A stretch of 64,000 bases of DNA, taken from NCBI RefSeq assembly GCF_005239225.2, contig NC_133284.1:1021770-1085769 (forward strand), read 5' to 3'. A program made the translations under genes and the position numbers. The stretch is from Populus alba (taxonomy: Eukaryota > Streptophyta > Magnoliopsida > Malpighiales > Salicaceae). Below the pieces are notes generated by a model. The model saw only the letters and a list, made by a program, of their open reading frames with translations, did no database searches and was not told the DNA's origin. This document shows positions 41,019 through 53,232 of this stretch, in pieces. Position 1 is the first letter of the stretch; each line of letters starts with the position of its first letter.

Positions 41019-44000
41019 ATGAGTGCATCAAAAACGTTGAGGAAGTTGGAGGTGGTGTCACCAGTACCAGCTGACATAGACATTGCTAACTCAGTGGAAC
41101 CTTTTCACATATCTGAGATTGCTAAAGAGCTGAATCTTAGCCCTAAACATTATGATCTTTATGGAAAATACAAGGCCAAGGTGAGTTCTTTTTTTATCTT
41201 CTTGTGATGGGATTTATGTAATATTATGAAGTGATTGTTTTCTTGCTTTCTTTTGATCGTTTATGTTGACCATTTTGATTCGCGTAGATGTTTTTCTTGC
41301 TTTCTTTTGATTGTTTATGTTGGCCATCTTGATTGGTGTAGATGTTTTTCCTTTGAAACAATGGTTTCCATGGATTAAATTCTTGAAAATCCAATCTCTC
41401 TTAAAGGGTTTTTAGATATTTTTAGGAGAGGCTAAGAATATTGATTTGTTGGTTGGTTTTATAGGTATTATTGCCTGTGCTTGATGAGCTTGAAGGATCA
41501 GGAGATGGGTACTATGTGGTGGTTGGAGGGATTACTCCTACACCACTTGGAGAAGGAAAGTCAACTACTACTGTTGGCCTCTGTCAGGCTTTGGGTGCAT
41601 TTCTTGATAAAAAGGTAGCCTTTTGTTTTGTTCCATTTCTTGCTTTTTACTGGTTTCATTTCATTTTCCCCTTCTGTCCATGTTTTGTGCGGTCAATGTT
41701 GTTGAGTTTTACCTGGGCAACAAATTTTTAAACTTTCATTCCATTAGTTTCAAGCTATCAGTTTGATTTATGTTTTTATGACATAGTCAAGAATCCACAC
41801 TGAGTTTTTGGACTGGCTGATAACAAGGAAAGTGCCTTATAGAATCTGTGGAACAGAAATAATAGAAGAAATAACAAATCAGCTCCAAAACGTTTTCTGT
41901 TTTAAGTAGAAAAGGGGGCACTTACCTAGTTACGATCCCATCATATGAGGTCCTAGAAGGATGACTGTGGAGACAGTTCTACCATCTAACACGTTTTGTG
42001 AGGACTCTCAAGATTCAGTTTTGCTCAGTAGTGATTGTATGGGTATGATTTTAAATCCTGGTAATTACAGTTTATTGAAAGGCTACTTCTTTTGTTGAAG
42101 ATTCCTTTGTGTACGTTGGCCAAGCTTGCCCAGTTGTTGTGTAATAGAGCTTTCATTACAGTTTATTGAAAGGCTACTTCTTTTGGCTGCTCTATACTGA
42201 GCTTCATGCTGTTGTCATTGTTATGTTCTGTCTTTCTAATGGTAGAAGTTATATCAACATCTGAAGGTTGGCATCATTTTATTGGTGAGGGCCTTCACGA
42301 GCTGAGGCAGAGAGTGTCACAAACTATTTTAGCCTGAGATGTGCATGAACTAAGATATTTTTCGGAAGGAATGTCAGTGGTAATGAAAAGCCATAAACTC
42401 TTGTTGGAATACCCAAATGTATCTTGACTCGAATTGCTTGTTAGAATGAACTTGACTTGAACCATATATTTTCAATGTTTGTTCATGTTCAATTGAAAAT
42501 TCCCACATTCTGTTATTCAAAGTCTTAATAAGTTAATACATCCCATTACCTTCACACACATAAATTTGCTGGTTTTTGGTGTTTGTACATCTGTGTTAAA
42601 CAGCTGCATTTATATATGGTAGAACTTTGGCAATTTTTCCTCGCACGCCGTTGCAATGAAAGGTGAAAAGAGCAGTAAAGTTGGCTCAGACTTTTTTTTT
42701 TTTTCAAGAATATAGATCTGAAATTCGCAATCTTGAAAGCTACCACAATTCTTCTGTAGCTTTTAGTCAACAAACGAGGAAACTGATCTCCGGTTAAATA
42801 GCTGCATTGCCAAAGTCAAATTTTAGTTCTTTCCACTCTAATAAATTTCTTTTTTCTTGTTTTCATTAGTGCATGAGGATGTTTAGGAAACTAGATATGA
42901 ATTTGTCTTTATAGCAGGCAGTGGTGTTTCTTGTTTTCTTTACATTTTTGGTGTAAATGATTGTGTGGATATCATAATTCTGGATATGCCTCTGTTTATG
43001 ATAGGAATTCTTTTCTTTTTGATGCTAGGTTGCTACCTGCCTTCGTCAACCATCACAAGGACCGACTTTTGGAATAAAAGGGGGTGCAGCTGGTGGTGGT
43101 TATAGTCAAGTTATTCCAATGGATGAATTCAATCTTCACCTAACAGGAGATATTCATGCAATAACAGCTGCAAATAATCTCCTAGCAGCTGCTATTGATA
43201 CCCGGATTTTCCACGAGTCTACACAATCAGACAAGGCTCTTTTAAACCGCTTATGCCCACTGAACAAAGAAGGAAAACGAAGCTTTAGTGACATAATGTT
43301 TCGGCGTCTGAAGAGGCTTGGTATCTCCAAGACCAAGCCTGAGGAACTCACACCACAAGAAGTAAAAAAATTTGCAAGGCTTGATATTGACCCAGCTTCC
43401 ATAACATGGAGGAGAGTAATGGATGTCAATGACAGGTTTTTGAGAAAGATTACTATTGGACAAGGTCCTGAAGAAAAAGGGATGGTGAGAGAAACAGGAT
43501 TTGATATATCTGTAGCTAGTGAGATAATGGCAGTTTTGGCCCTCACAACATCTCTAGCTGATATGAGAGAGAGGCTTGGTAAAATGGTGATTGGCAATAG
43601 CAAGGCCGGGGACCCTGTGACCGCTGATGATCTTGGTGTTGGAGGTGCTTTGACTGTACTGATGAAGGATGCTATCAACCCTACTTTAATGCAGACTCTT
43701 GAAGGAACTCCTGTTCTTGTTCATGCTGGTCCTTTTGCGAACATTGCTCATGGAAATTCTTCCATCGTGGCAGATAAGATTGCACTGAAGCTGGTGGGAC
43801 CGGGTGGGTTTGTGGTCACAGAAGCAGGTTTTGGTTCTGATATTGGAACTGAAAAGTTCATGAACATAAAGTGCCGATACAGCGGTTTGACTCCTCAGTG
43901 TGCTGTTATTGTTGCAACAATTAGGGCCCTGAAAATGCATGGTGGTGGGCCAGAAGTGGTTGCTGGGAAGCCTCTTGACCGTGCCTACACAACTGAGAAT

Positions 44001-45731
44001 GTGTCTTTGGTTGAAGCTGGTTGTGTGAATTTAGCTAGGCATATTTCTAACACCAAGGCTTATGGTGTAAATGTTGTTGTTGCTGTGAACATGTTTGCAA
44101 CTGATTCAGAAGCAGAACTTAATGCTGTCAGAAATGCAGCTTTGACTGCTGGGGCATATGATGCTGTCGTCTGTACACACCATGCTCATGGTGGGAAAGG
44201 AGCAGTAAGTTGCTTCTTCCTGTTTGTCCATTCCCATACTGAACCAGGATGAATTTGTGCATCACTCTGCTCTCTGTGAAACCAAATAAGTCAAGATAGA
44301 GCTGCATGGTTCTTACTTTTTCACCTAGAAAGAACTACCACACGGTTTACCGAGCTTTGAGCTTTGCTGAAGATATGTCCTTTATCCTCATTATAAACAC
44401 CAAAATTGCCGTGGTGTCTTAAATGTTACTCTATCAATTCATTGGTAGTGCTCCTCAGTTTCCCTTCTATCATAGCCCTAATATAGAATTCAAACTTTAT
44501 TTAATGTGTTATATCCTTTCAACTGCTGGTGTTTGGAGTTGATTATCCTGCAAGTGAAATCTTGCATGTCTGCTTCACCCCCTTGCCTGTTTCATCTGGT
44601 TACATCCTGTACAAGAAATAAATAATTCTAATCATATTTTGGATCAGGATCACGGTATATATATATATATATATATATGTGGATGAAAAGTTCACTGCCT
44701 GATATGAATTTATTGTCTTGTCTAGTTGCCTTGAAGCTGGTAAATGGTCCTCTTTTGACAGTAGCACAAATCTGACTCTAGCTTCTTGAGCATGTGTCTT
44801 TAGACAGAATCAGTAAAATATCCAAGAATTGGTTTTAACCTTTTGTTGTCTGCTTATCACACTGCGTTGTGTTCCTCAGGTGGAACTTGGAATTGCAGTT
44901 CAAAAGGCATGTGAGAATGTGACACAGCCATTAAAGTTTTTATATTCCTTGGACATTAGTATTAAAGAGAAAATAGAGGCAATAGCAAGGTCATATGGTG
45001 CTAGCGGTGTCGAATACTCAGAGCAGGTAAAGAATTTGTTTCTTCTATTTGTCTTTCAATTTCCATTATGGTTCTTTTAATTCTATCTGAAGGTTCATGT
45101 TTTGATGCGTACAGCAGTCCCAATTGGTAGTTTCATTCAATCTTAATTTTTCATCCCCCCCCCTTCTTTTACCAAAAATGACTGGCGTAACTGGGCTGAA
45201 ATGGTCTAACTGTGAAAGGATTAAAAAGTTTTCTTGCAACGAAAATCATTGCGGGAGATGTTTGATGCATTTTTCTAGGTATGAAGTTTGTTTAAAATAG
45301 AAGATAATTCAGAGAAATCTGTTTTCTCTCACATTCAAGTCACGCGGGGTTCAGAAATTTGCCAGCGAAGTGCCCATGACTGAAATTTTTAAAACATGGA
45401 CATTTGTTTAAATTCCTTGTTCTCTGACGTTGACCTTCACTTTATGTCTAACCAGGCTGAGAGACAAATTGAGATGTACAGCAGGCAAGGGTTCTCTGGT
45501 CTGCCTATCTGCATGGCTAAAACCCAGTATTCATTTTCACACCAAGCGTCTGAGAAAGGAGCCCCCACTGGATTCGTTTTGCCAATAAGAGATGTCAGGG
45601 CTAGCATCGGTGCTGGTTTCATCTATCCTTTGGTTGGGACTATGAGTACCATGCCAGGACTTCCGACAAGGCCTTGCTTTTATGACATTGATCTCGACAC
45701 TGCCACCGGCAAGGTTATTGGTCTCTCTTGA
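41019..45731 (+). CDS. THFS: formate-tetrahydrofolate ligase (10-formyl-THF synthetase)
   Basis: Five exons join to 636 aa: 41019-41180, 41465-41614, 43029-44204, 44880-45026, 45456-45731. The enzyme makes 10-formyl-THF from formate, THF and ATP in the one-carbon pathway, feeding purine synthesis and serine/glycine interconversion. The ATP site [12 protein letters not shown] is at about 79-88; the folate/formate region [22 protein letters not shown] opens exon 3; the C-terminus has [10 protein letters not shown] and ends [11 protein letters not shown]. The length fits Arabidopsis At1g50480 (634 aa), a monofunctional enzyme, unlike the trifunctional animal protein. No transit peptide is evident, so it is probably cytosolic. 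Most of the protein is encoded by the 1.2-kb exon 3. All motifs look intact. Confidence 0.97.
44656..44678 (+). repeat. (TA)n microsatellite in intron 3 of the formate-THF ligase gene
   Basis: A run of about 11 TA dinucleotides between the third and fourth exons. Confidence 0.85.
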
Positions 45732-46714
45732 TGCCAACTAAACTTTTCATTTCATGTGCTTTTGCATAGGCTTCCCGGGCCTGCCCTTGCAGAAGTACAA
45801 AGCCAGATTGTAACTTATATTTGATTTTTTTATGTAACTTGATACACAAGCAACTGATTAAATGAAAAGTTCTTGTTTTCTTTGTGCTTTTAATCCGCAG
45901 TTAACAGTCTCGTATCAATGATGGCTAGTAATAATTCAGGTTTCTCTTGCTTTAGCTTCAGAGCTGTGGAAATTAGAACTCATGCTTGTGTTACTGTTAG
46001 TTAGCATGGCTATCTCCTGGGCGACACACATTGCATTTTTAAGTTTCACAAATATCAAGCTTTGGTTCCAGCCATTTAAAATGAAAATTCAATAGAAAGC
46101 ACACTCCTCTATTGATGGTAATTAAAGTAAATATGTTAAAAAAATAATATTATTTGTATAGATTGGATTATGAGTATGACATGTTGAGTTTGATCGAAGT
46201 TTTTGTTAATTTATGGAAGAATTTCTTATTTTCTGTAAAAATTAAAATGTAATTTGTGAATTGAGATATTACTATTTCATGTGTTTTTGATAATTTTATA
46301 TACTAATTCTTCTTAGCTGTAAGAATATAAATTAGTTTCTTAATCAAATTGACATTTAACTATTTTTAAATATCTTAATTTTACTAATTGCGGTATGATA
46401 TTTATTTATAGTGAATGATACTAAAAATATGGTTATAAATGCATGCTATTTTAGAAAATAAAAAATTAAATTTTCAAATAAAACCAACACAAATGCCAAG
46501 TTACTAACAACTATAAAAATAGCGTTTTATATTTTTTAACCAAATATATATATATATTAAGGAAAATGAGAAATCAAACACATCTTGGTTGACGCATGCA
46601 ATTACTTGCATGAATCTCCAAGAACCCAAAAACACAACGCAAAGTGCCAAGCAAGTTCTTACACAGGGCAAAGATCTTCCTCCATCCCCGCAAAAAAAAG
46701 CTAGTTCTTCGACG
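45732..46714. other. spacer: 3' UTR of formate-THF ligase and upstream region of TBL gene
   Basis: The first 180 bp or so is probably 3' UTR. AT-rich DNA follows to about 46560. From 46560 the frame of the TBL gene is already open, with an earlier in-frame ATG at 46610. Confidence 0.45.
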
Positions 46715-48850
46715 ATGACAGATTCATCATTACCAATATCTTCAGCAAAACACCGTCTACTCACGAAATCTGCAGACACATCAAATTTCATTCCTTTCAC
46801 AGGAAGAAAAAGTTTGTCATTTGCTTTTGGATTTACGTTTATCTTTATACCATCCACTTTTCTCTTGCTCTATATTCAATCATTTTCTGGCTATTCCTTC
46901 CCTTTTTCCTCCCTTATCCCTCACTTTCTCTCAAATTCTTCATCTATTTCTCACCAACACCACACCCTTCTTCATGTTCCCGACGAATCTCCGTTAGCTG
47001 ATGCTAAATATGGGGTTCATTCTTTGTTTCAAAAATACAATCTCACGTCTGAAAAGAACCCTTTATTAAGTGCTGGTTTAAATGACACTGTAGCACAACA
47101 TCGGAAGGTGGATGCAGGAAATGATTCTCATGGTGAGGAGGAGCAGAATTCTTTGAAGAGAGAAAATGGGAATAAAAAAAGGGCTGTGGAGAAAGAGAGA
47201 GTTGAAAGCGATGTGCCGGCATTGGATTCAAAAGGGAGAGATAGGAACACGAAAATTGAGAAATGGGTGAGGAAAATGGAGCAGTGCAATTGGTTTGATG
47301 GGAAATGGGGGAAGGATGATTCTTACCCTATATTTGCACCAGGATCTTGTCCTCATATTGATGAACCTTTCAATTGTTTTATTAATGGAAGGCCTGATAG
47401 TGAGTATCAAAAATATAGATGGCAACCAAGGCATTGCAATATCCCGAGGTAAACATATAATATGTTCATACGTTTTTGTACCTTCTCAATTGTTATGATA
47501 TATATATTTTGAGCCTGTATTTATATTTTCTAGCTATAATAAATTTGATTTTGGATAGCAACTGTGTTGAGAAATGCAGGGGGTTTTCTCCCTTTTTCTA
47601 TCAAATTATCAAATATTAATCCTTGAAATACATGTCAACTGCAATTTGCAGGATGAATGGTAAGATTATGTTGGAGATGTTAAGAGGGAAGAGATTAGTC
47701 TTTGTCGGTGATTCTCTCAATAGGAACATGTGGGAATCTCTGGTTTGTATTCTTCGAAATTCGGTGGAAGACAAGTCTAAAGTATTCGAAGCCTCTGGCA
47801 GAGAAGAGTTTCGATCGGAGAGTTCTTACTCTTTCATATTCGAAGTACGTGGTTTAGTATTCTCCTTTTTAGTCTCTTGTAAATGCCACAAGAAATCTGT
47901 TCATCGTTTGAAAACATTAATTTACTTGGATTGGTAGGATTACAATTCCTCGGTGGAATTCTTTCAATCACCATTTCTTGTTCAAGAATGGGAAATGGAA
48001 AGTAAAAATGGATCAAAGACGGAAACTCTCCGCCTTGATATGCTCGAGAGATCATCCGACAAGTACAAAACTGCAGATGTTCTGATATTCAACACAGGAC
48101 ATTGGTGGACTCATGAGAAAACTTTAGACGGGTGACATAAATGTTCCCTCTCTTCATGTATCATTCTTATTAGGAAATCATCCAGGAACAAATTATAACA
48201 TCAGATACTTGCAGGAGGGGTTACTATCAAGAAGGTAGCCATGTCTACAGCCAACTGAATGTCGACAAGGCATTTCGGAAAGCTTTGAGAACATGGGCTA
48301 GATGGGTGGAAACAAAGACGGATCCGTTCAAGACCCTTGTTTTCTTCAGGGGATATTCTGTTTCTCATTTTAGGTATGTAAAGAGGAACATAAGCTATCC
48401 ATGGATTCGAAAACAGAGGCTCACATAACAATCTTGTAACATTTTTGCTCCATTCACAGAGGCGGAGAGTGGGATTCTGGTGGGAAATGTGACAGTGAGA
48501 CCAAGCCGCTTATGGAGGAGACTTATTTTGAAGAAGATCCCCCAATGGTGAAGATTCTGGAATCGACACTCAAGCGTATGAGGACACCAGTATTCTATCT
48601 AAACGTTACAAGAATGACTAATTTCCGGAGGGACGCACATCCTTCAGTATATAGGGAGCAAAATACGACTGAAGAGGAGAGGTCATCGTCGAGAGTCCAA
48701 GATTGCAGCCATTGGTGTCTCCCTGGGGTTCCTGATTCATGGAATGAGATCGTGTACAGTCATATGCTCTTCAAACATAAGCAGAAGGAACTAAAGCAGC
48801 AGAAGCAGCAGCAGCAGCGTCTGGTACACAATTCAATGAGACTCCATTAA
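46715..48850 (+). CDS. trichome birefringence-like (TBL/DUF231) polysaccharide O-acetyltransferase
   Basis: Five exons join to 556 aa: 46715-47448, 47652-47844, 47938-48131, 48215-48373, 48460-48850. A short cytosolic N-terminus and one membrane anchor (about 35-55, [20 protein letters not shown]) imply a type II Golgi protein. A variable stem follows, then the TBL domain ([24 protein letters not shown]). The GDS motif is at 264-266 ([14 protein letters not shown]) and the DxxH motif at D508-H511 (DCSHWCLPG), giving the Ser, Asp and His of the PC-esterase triad. TBLs acetylate xylan, pectin, xyloglucan or mannan; the acceptor here is unknown, and TBR/TBL1/TBL2-like is the closest impression. 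An in-frame ATG at 46610 would add 35 residues; the later ATG is preferred because the sequence after it resembles family N-termini. The last 30 residues are a Gln/Lys-rich tail. Confidence 0.9.
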
Positions 48851-49607
48851 TCGGAGAGTAGCCCAGCAATTCGACAAGCTGTAACAGTTCAAAATTCATA
48901 TTAACTTTGTGATTGTCACGACATTAACTTTTATCACACTGGTGATTTTTACGTTAATCTATATATGGCATCTAGCCAATCCAATATTGGTTACAAGTGG
49001 CCATGAATTTATTAATGCAAGCACAATGTTTAGAGCAATCTGTTTCCACTGACTAGAAGATTCTTGTGCAAAGTTATTGCACGTTGGAATACCGTTCTTG
49101 TTATCTCTTCTCTTCCCTTCCCTGCGCTCGCTTACCCATCTCCCCTTCTTTCCATCAACAGTTCATGATTTCCGCAGACATCTTCACTCCTTCAAACCTC
49201 TTCTCATCGTCCCCTTGTTTCCACCGACCTCTTCACTCCTTCAATCCTCAGTTACAAATGATTTGTTTCTCCGTTACAGGATGGTCCAGGTTTTACATCC
49301 ATGGAAGCTAGAGTGGTAGTAACTTTCATATAATTAGATTTATTTTAGTAATACTAGATTATAGGGCCCTGCTACGGGTCAGATTAGACATTTTTTAACG
49401 TAAAAAATATATAGAGGTGTTATTAATGTTTTTTTCTAGCGAAAACAAAACAGTGGGTGTGGATTTGAAAAGTCCGCATCTTTCACTCCTGCACATATTA
49501 GTTTAATAAGAAGGAAGTCTGAAATTGAAAAACATAAAGATTCAAACTAAATTAATGTGGACAGAGACTATGTGTTAGTTTTCCAAAATATTCATGATGA
49601 AACACAC

Positions 49608-50102
49608 CGGCTAACAGATTTCTGGGTAATGGCAATAATTGTCCCCCAATTATCACATGATTTTCAGCTAGGTCCCCAAACAAAAACAATTCCCAATTGG
49701 ATTTGTTATCTATCAAACAATACCCAGTTAGGATAAAACCTGGCTTGGTAAGTCAATCTAATGGCTCGTTGACTCGAAGCCATATTTTACTTTAAAATAC
49801 TATGTTTTTTAAATAAATGACATGGTTTTTTTTTTTTCCTAAAAAAACCATAGCTTTAATTAACTTGTTAATCCACGTGTCAACCCGTGACCCAGGTTTT
49901 TGGTTGGGTTGACCCTTGAATTCGATATACCTATTGTTTTCATTAGATTAGAGACTAAAATGTTTTTTATTTACATACTTAATTTAAGATTTAATGATAA
50001 TTTGGTAGGAAATATGTTATTTGGGAAAAAAAACCAAATTAATAATCAAGAATCCACCCACTCGTTTCAATTTTTATCCACTGATGGTGTTAAAAGGCAT
50101 TA
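49608..50102. repeat. 0.5-kb interspersed repeat, copy 1 (older duplication)
   Basis: Begins CTGGGTAATGGCAATAATTG and ends at CACTCGTTTCAATTTTTATCC then a variable AAAAGGCAT. It recurs diverged at 52728-53232 within the same unit, and both are repeated again in unit B. The open frame 49900-50103 inside it has no family match. Confidence 0.85.
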
Positions 50103-50620
50103 ACAGAAAAGCTAAATCATGTTCATCAAGACTTATAAGATTGTGGTTTGGAACAGTCTTTTAGGATAGAGACTCATTTTATTATTATTATTATTTTATA
50201 GACTCGGCTCCCTTGTTACTATTTACCTAGACATAGTTCACTATGAATTGAAGTAGTGTAATAGCAGAGCTGCCCTTACCACAAAGAGTTACAAAGACTA
50301 CAGAGGGAGGGTGAGATTGTCTTTTCATTGGGATGTATTTGGTATTTAATAGATGGTTGAGGAGAAAATGGTCATTTTTTATTTTGTCGGGGCAAGGTAA
50401 TGATGTAGGCTGCAGACACCTGGCATGAGGATGCGCCTGGGTTAGCAAACGGTGCCTGGGGCTCAGAAGCCCTTGGTGCTTTGCCAGATTCGCGCGCCAC
50501 GTGCAATTGCAGGCCATCTAGAGCTAGGGTTAACCACGCGCATGGCTCTAGAACCAAGCAAGCGAGTCTGCAGGTGCTTCTAAGTGGCAGACTCGAGCAT
50601 CTGGGTCTGGAGACCGCGCG

Positions 50621-50850
50621 TAGGACCCAAGGGAATTGGGTCCTGATGCAAGACCCATTAGCCATGGGTCATGTGTCAGGACCCAAGTCGAATAGGTTCT
50701 GCATTAAGACCTAATTCTCTAGAGTCTTGCTTTAGGACCCAAGGGTAAGGGGTCGTGCGTCTGGACCCAAAGGCAATGGATCCAGCGTTAGGATACAATT
50801 TTCTTGGGTCCGGCGTCAGGACACGAGTCTCTTGGGCTTAGGTTTCTAAA
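50621..50850 (+). repeat. GC-rich degenerate minisatellite, 28-31 bp unit, unit A
   Basis: Repeated words GGACCCAAGggtaaTGGGTCcTGCGTc, about 28-31 bp apart, stand out as a GC island in AT-rich DNA. Each unit is itself palindromic (GGACCC ... GGGTCC). Long open frames across it on both strands come from the high GC content. Confidence 0.8.
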
Positions 50851-51130
50851 TATAATTATTTTTATTATAAATATTATTATTTTTATTATAATTAAAAGTA
50901 TTAATATGAAAAATAGTATTATTTGTGGTATGAATATTATTATTTTTATTAAAATTGAAAGTATTAATATTAAAAATAATATTATTTGTGTTATAAATAT
51001 TTTATTTTTATTATAATTAATAGTATTAATATTCAAAATATTATCATTTGTGTTATAAATATTATTATTTTTATTATAATTAATAGTATTAATATTCAAA
51101 ATATTAGCATTTGTGCTATAAATATTATTA
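50850..51130 (+). repeat. 63-bp AT-rich minisatellite, unit A
   Basis: About four tandem copies of a 63-bp unit (core GTATTAATATTNAAAATANTATT then ATTTGTGTTATAAATATTATTATTTTTATTATAATTAA in pieces). The period is a multiple of three, so several frames stay open and give an Asn/Ile-rich 21-residue repeat that is almost certainly not protein. Confidence 0.85.
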
Positions 51131-52400
51131 TTATTATTATTTATTATTATTAATAAAAGGTGAGCCCATGATGTAGCGCGGGCACCTAACTAGTGTAATA
51201 TGTATTATAAAACCCAACTTGAATTCTTAATTAAAAATCTAATCCAGGATATATATTTGTATATACACACACTTCAAATATATATTATCACTTTATTTTA
51301 TTTGAATAATAAAATAATTAGATAATAAATATTGAAATAGATACTCAAAACTTGATGAATAAAGTATGAATATTTAAATTTTTTATTTATAAATAATTGA
51401 TAAGATATAAATATAAAAAAACTTGACCCTTGAATGTTTATGGTCATTGTGGTCCATCATCTAAATTTCCAGTCATTTCTCTAAAGATTTTTGAAAGGTG
51501 TATCATGTAACAATAAAATTAGATATATTGAATAAAATTAATAGTATTTACATTGACACATCACATGGAATCAACTTCAAACACAGATATGTGCAAGAAC
51601 ATAACTAGCATGAGCTTGTAATAAATAAATGGCAAAGTCAATTTTGATGGCTTTGGACGAAAGAAGGTGTGGTCAAGAGATTCTGAAAGAGAATAAATGG
51701 AGGAAAAGATGGAGTTGTAATCAAAACACTATTATTTTATTTTTAAAAAAATTAATGAGTTAATAGTTGAGTTTTTTTACTTGGTTGACGGATAAACTTA
51801 GAATTTTAACAAAATCAGCTTGGTTTTTTCAATGGTCCAAGTTTTACAATCATGGGAGCTAGAATGGTAATAACTTTCATATAGTTACATTTATTCGAGT
51901 AATATTAGATTATAGACTCGTGGTATGTGTCAGATTAAATATTTTTTAATGTAAAAAAAAAAAAACTTATGTTGTAAGATGGAGTTGTAATTAATTGATA
52001 GATTTAAAAACCTTATGGACGCGTGAAAATTCTTCTATGGCAATTTTATTAGCGACTGAATTGCAGGTCAGCCATTATTATCAGGCTTGTGTTTGAAGAA
52101 TAGACATGCATGTTAATAAACTTATGACAAGCCTGATAATAAGTTTACGCTGGGGTGAACCTAAGTTTACGCTGGGTGCCGTCAACCACACGAACATTGA
52201 AATAGACATGCATGTTAATAAATTTAAATAAAAAAAATTAATTTTATTTTATTATATACTTATCTTTTAATTTATCCAATTTTATTTTGATTATAATTTT
52301 ATTTATTTATTAACACAAATAAATATTTTATTTATTTAATTATGTATGCATAAAATTTTCAATTTGTCTTTAATTTTTTTTATATATAAAAATATATTGA

Positions 52401-52403
<3 letters not shown>

Positions 52404-52439
<36 letters not shown>
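52404..52439. repeat. (TA)n microsatellite, unit A
   Basis: About 18 TA units; the matching tract in unit B (61489-61516) is shorter, so it has changed length since the duplication. Confidence 0.9.
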
Positions 52440-52442
<3 letters not shown>

Positions 52443-52727
52443 AAACAATCTAGCATGCCACATCACGATGAAAATAACTGGCTACCAAAAATATGCAGCA
52501 TTTTTGTAAAAGAAACAAAAGTAGAAAAACACTATAACATGTGATTCAATAAAATTAATTGCAGCAGGACAATGGAAGAAAAAGGACAAACAAAATTAAT
52601 TTAATGCGAATACTATTCTACGGTCAGAAATAGAAGGGTCACGTCGTGAAAGTGATTTCTGAGATAATTTCCAAATTGACAAACGCACAGACAAATGGAA
52701 AAGTCCACAACCTTGAAAAGCATTATT

Positions 52728-53232
52728 TCATCAGCTAACAGATCTCTGGGTAATGGCAATAATTGCCCCCCAATTATCACATGATTTCCACCTTGGTCCC
52801 CGAACAAAAACAATTCCCAATTGGATTTTGTTATCTATCAAACAATACCCAATTAGGGTTAACTGTGTAGTTTTCGAAATAGTAATACAAATTGGCTTAA
52901 TAGGTTAATTTAGTAACTAGTTGACTCATAGCCTCACTTTAGCCACTTTGAATTACTATGTGTTTTAAACTTAAAATGATATACTATTTTTTTTTTAAAA
53001 AAATATGGTTGTTTTTAATACACTTGTTAATTTGCGTACCAACATGTGATCTAGGTTTTTGGCCAGATTAACCCTTGAATGGGGTATAACTATGGTTTTA
53101 ATGGATTTAATTTAAGATTTAATGATTTTTTTTTGGGAGGATGTTATTTAAGAATGAAAAAAACCGAATTATTTGAGAAGAATTCAGCCACTCGTTTCAA
53201 TTTTTATCCACCGACAGTGATAAAAGGCATAT
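52728..53232. repeat. 0.5-kb interspersed repeat, copy 2 (older duplication)
   Basis: Diverged copy of 49608-50102 in the same orientation: shared CTGGGTAATGGCAATAATTG start, CAATTCCCAATTGG, GTTTTTGG block and CACTCGTTTCAATTTTTATCC end. It lies 0.4 kb beyond the 3' end of the peroxidase gene, so it may be ancestral peroxidase 3'-flanking DNA. Confidence 0.82.

Larger units (their letters stand above)
49353..51194. mobile_element. candidate Helitron-like/composite element with inverted ends, unit A
   Basis: Left end ACTAGATTATAGGGCCCTGC (then TACGGGTC) and the reverse complement of the right end, ACTAGTTAGGTGCCCGCGCTAC, resemble each other. Read outward, each ends in a GC-rich palindromic stretch followed within about 12 bases by CTAGT, as at Helitron 3' ends (hairpin then CTRRT). 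The interior contains a 0.5-kb older repeat and two minisatellites; no Rep/helicase coding is seen. It may be two abutting non-autonomous ends rather than one element. Confidence 0.4.

Noticed and set aside
49900..50103. 67-aa frame nearly the same at 58509-58712, which could look conserved
   Set aside because: The likeness comes from recent segmental duplication, not selection; the older copies at 52728 and 61806 do not keep the frame.
50227..50714. Overlapping 77-104 aa frames on both strands in the GC-rich patch (also at 58800-59323)
   Set aside because: They open because the region is GC-rich and repetitive. Frames on both strands are equally long and differ between the two units by non-conservative changes.
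50788..51099. Asn/Ile-rich 103-aa repeat frame (also 59420-59866)
   Set aside because: By-product of the 63-bp minisatellite period; both strands are open and the unit A and unit B frames differ by shifts.
50621..51130. Regular repeats considered as a CRISPR array
   Set aside because: Plant nuclear DNA; units are contiguous and degenerate with no unique spacers, so they are minisatellites.
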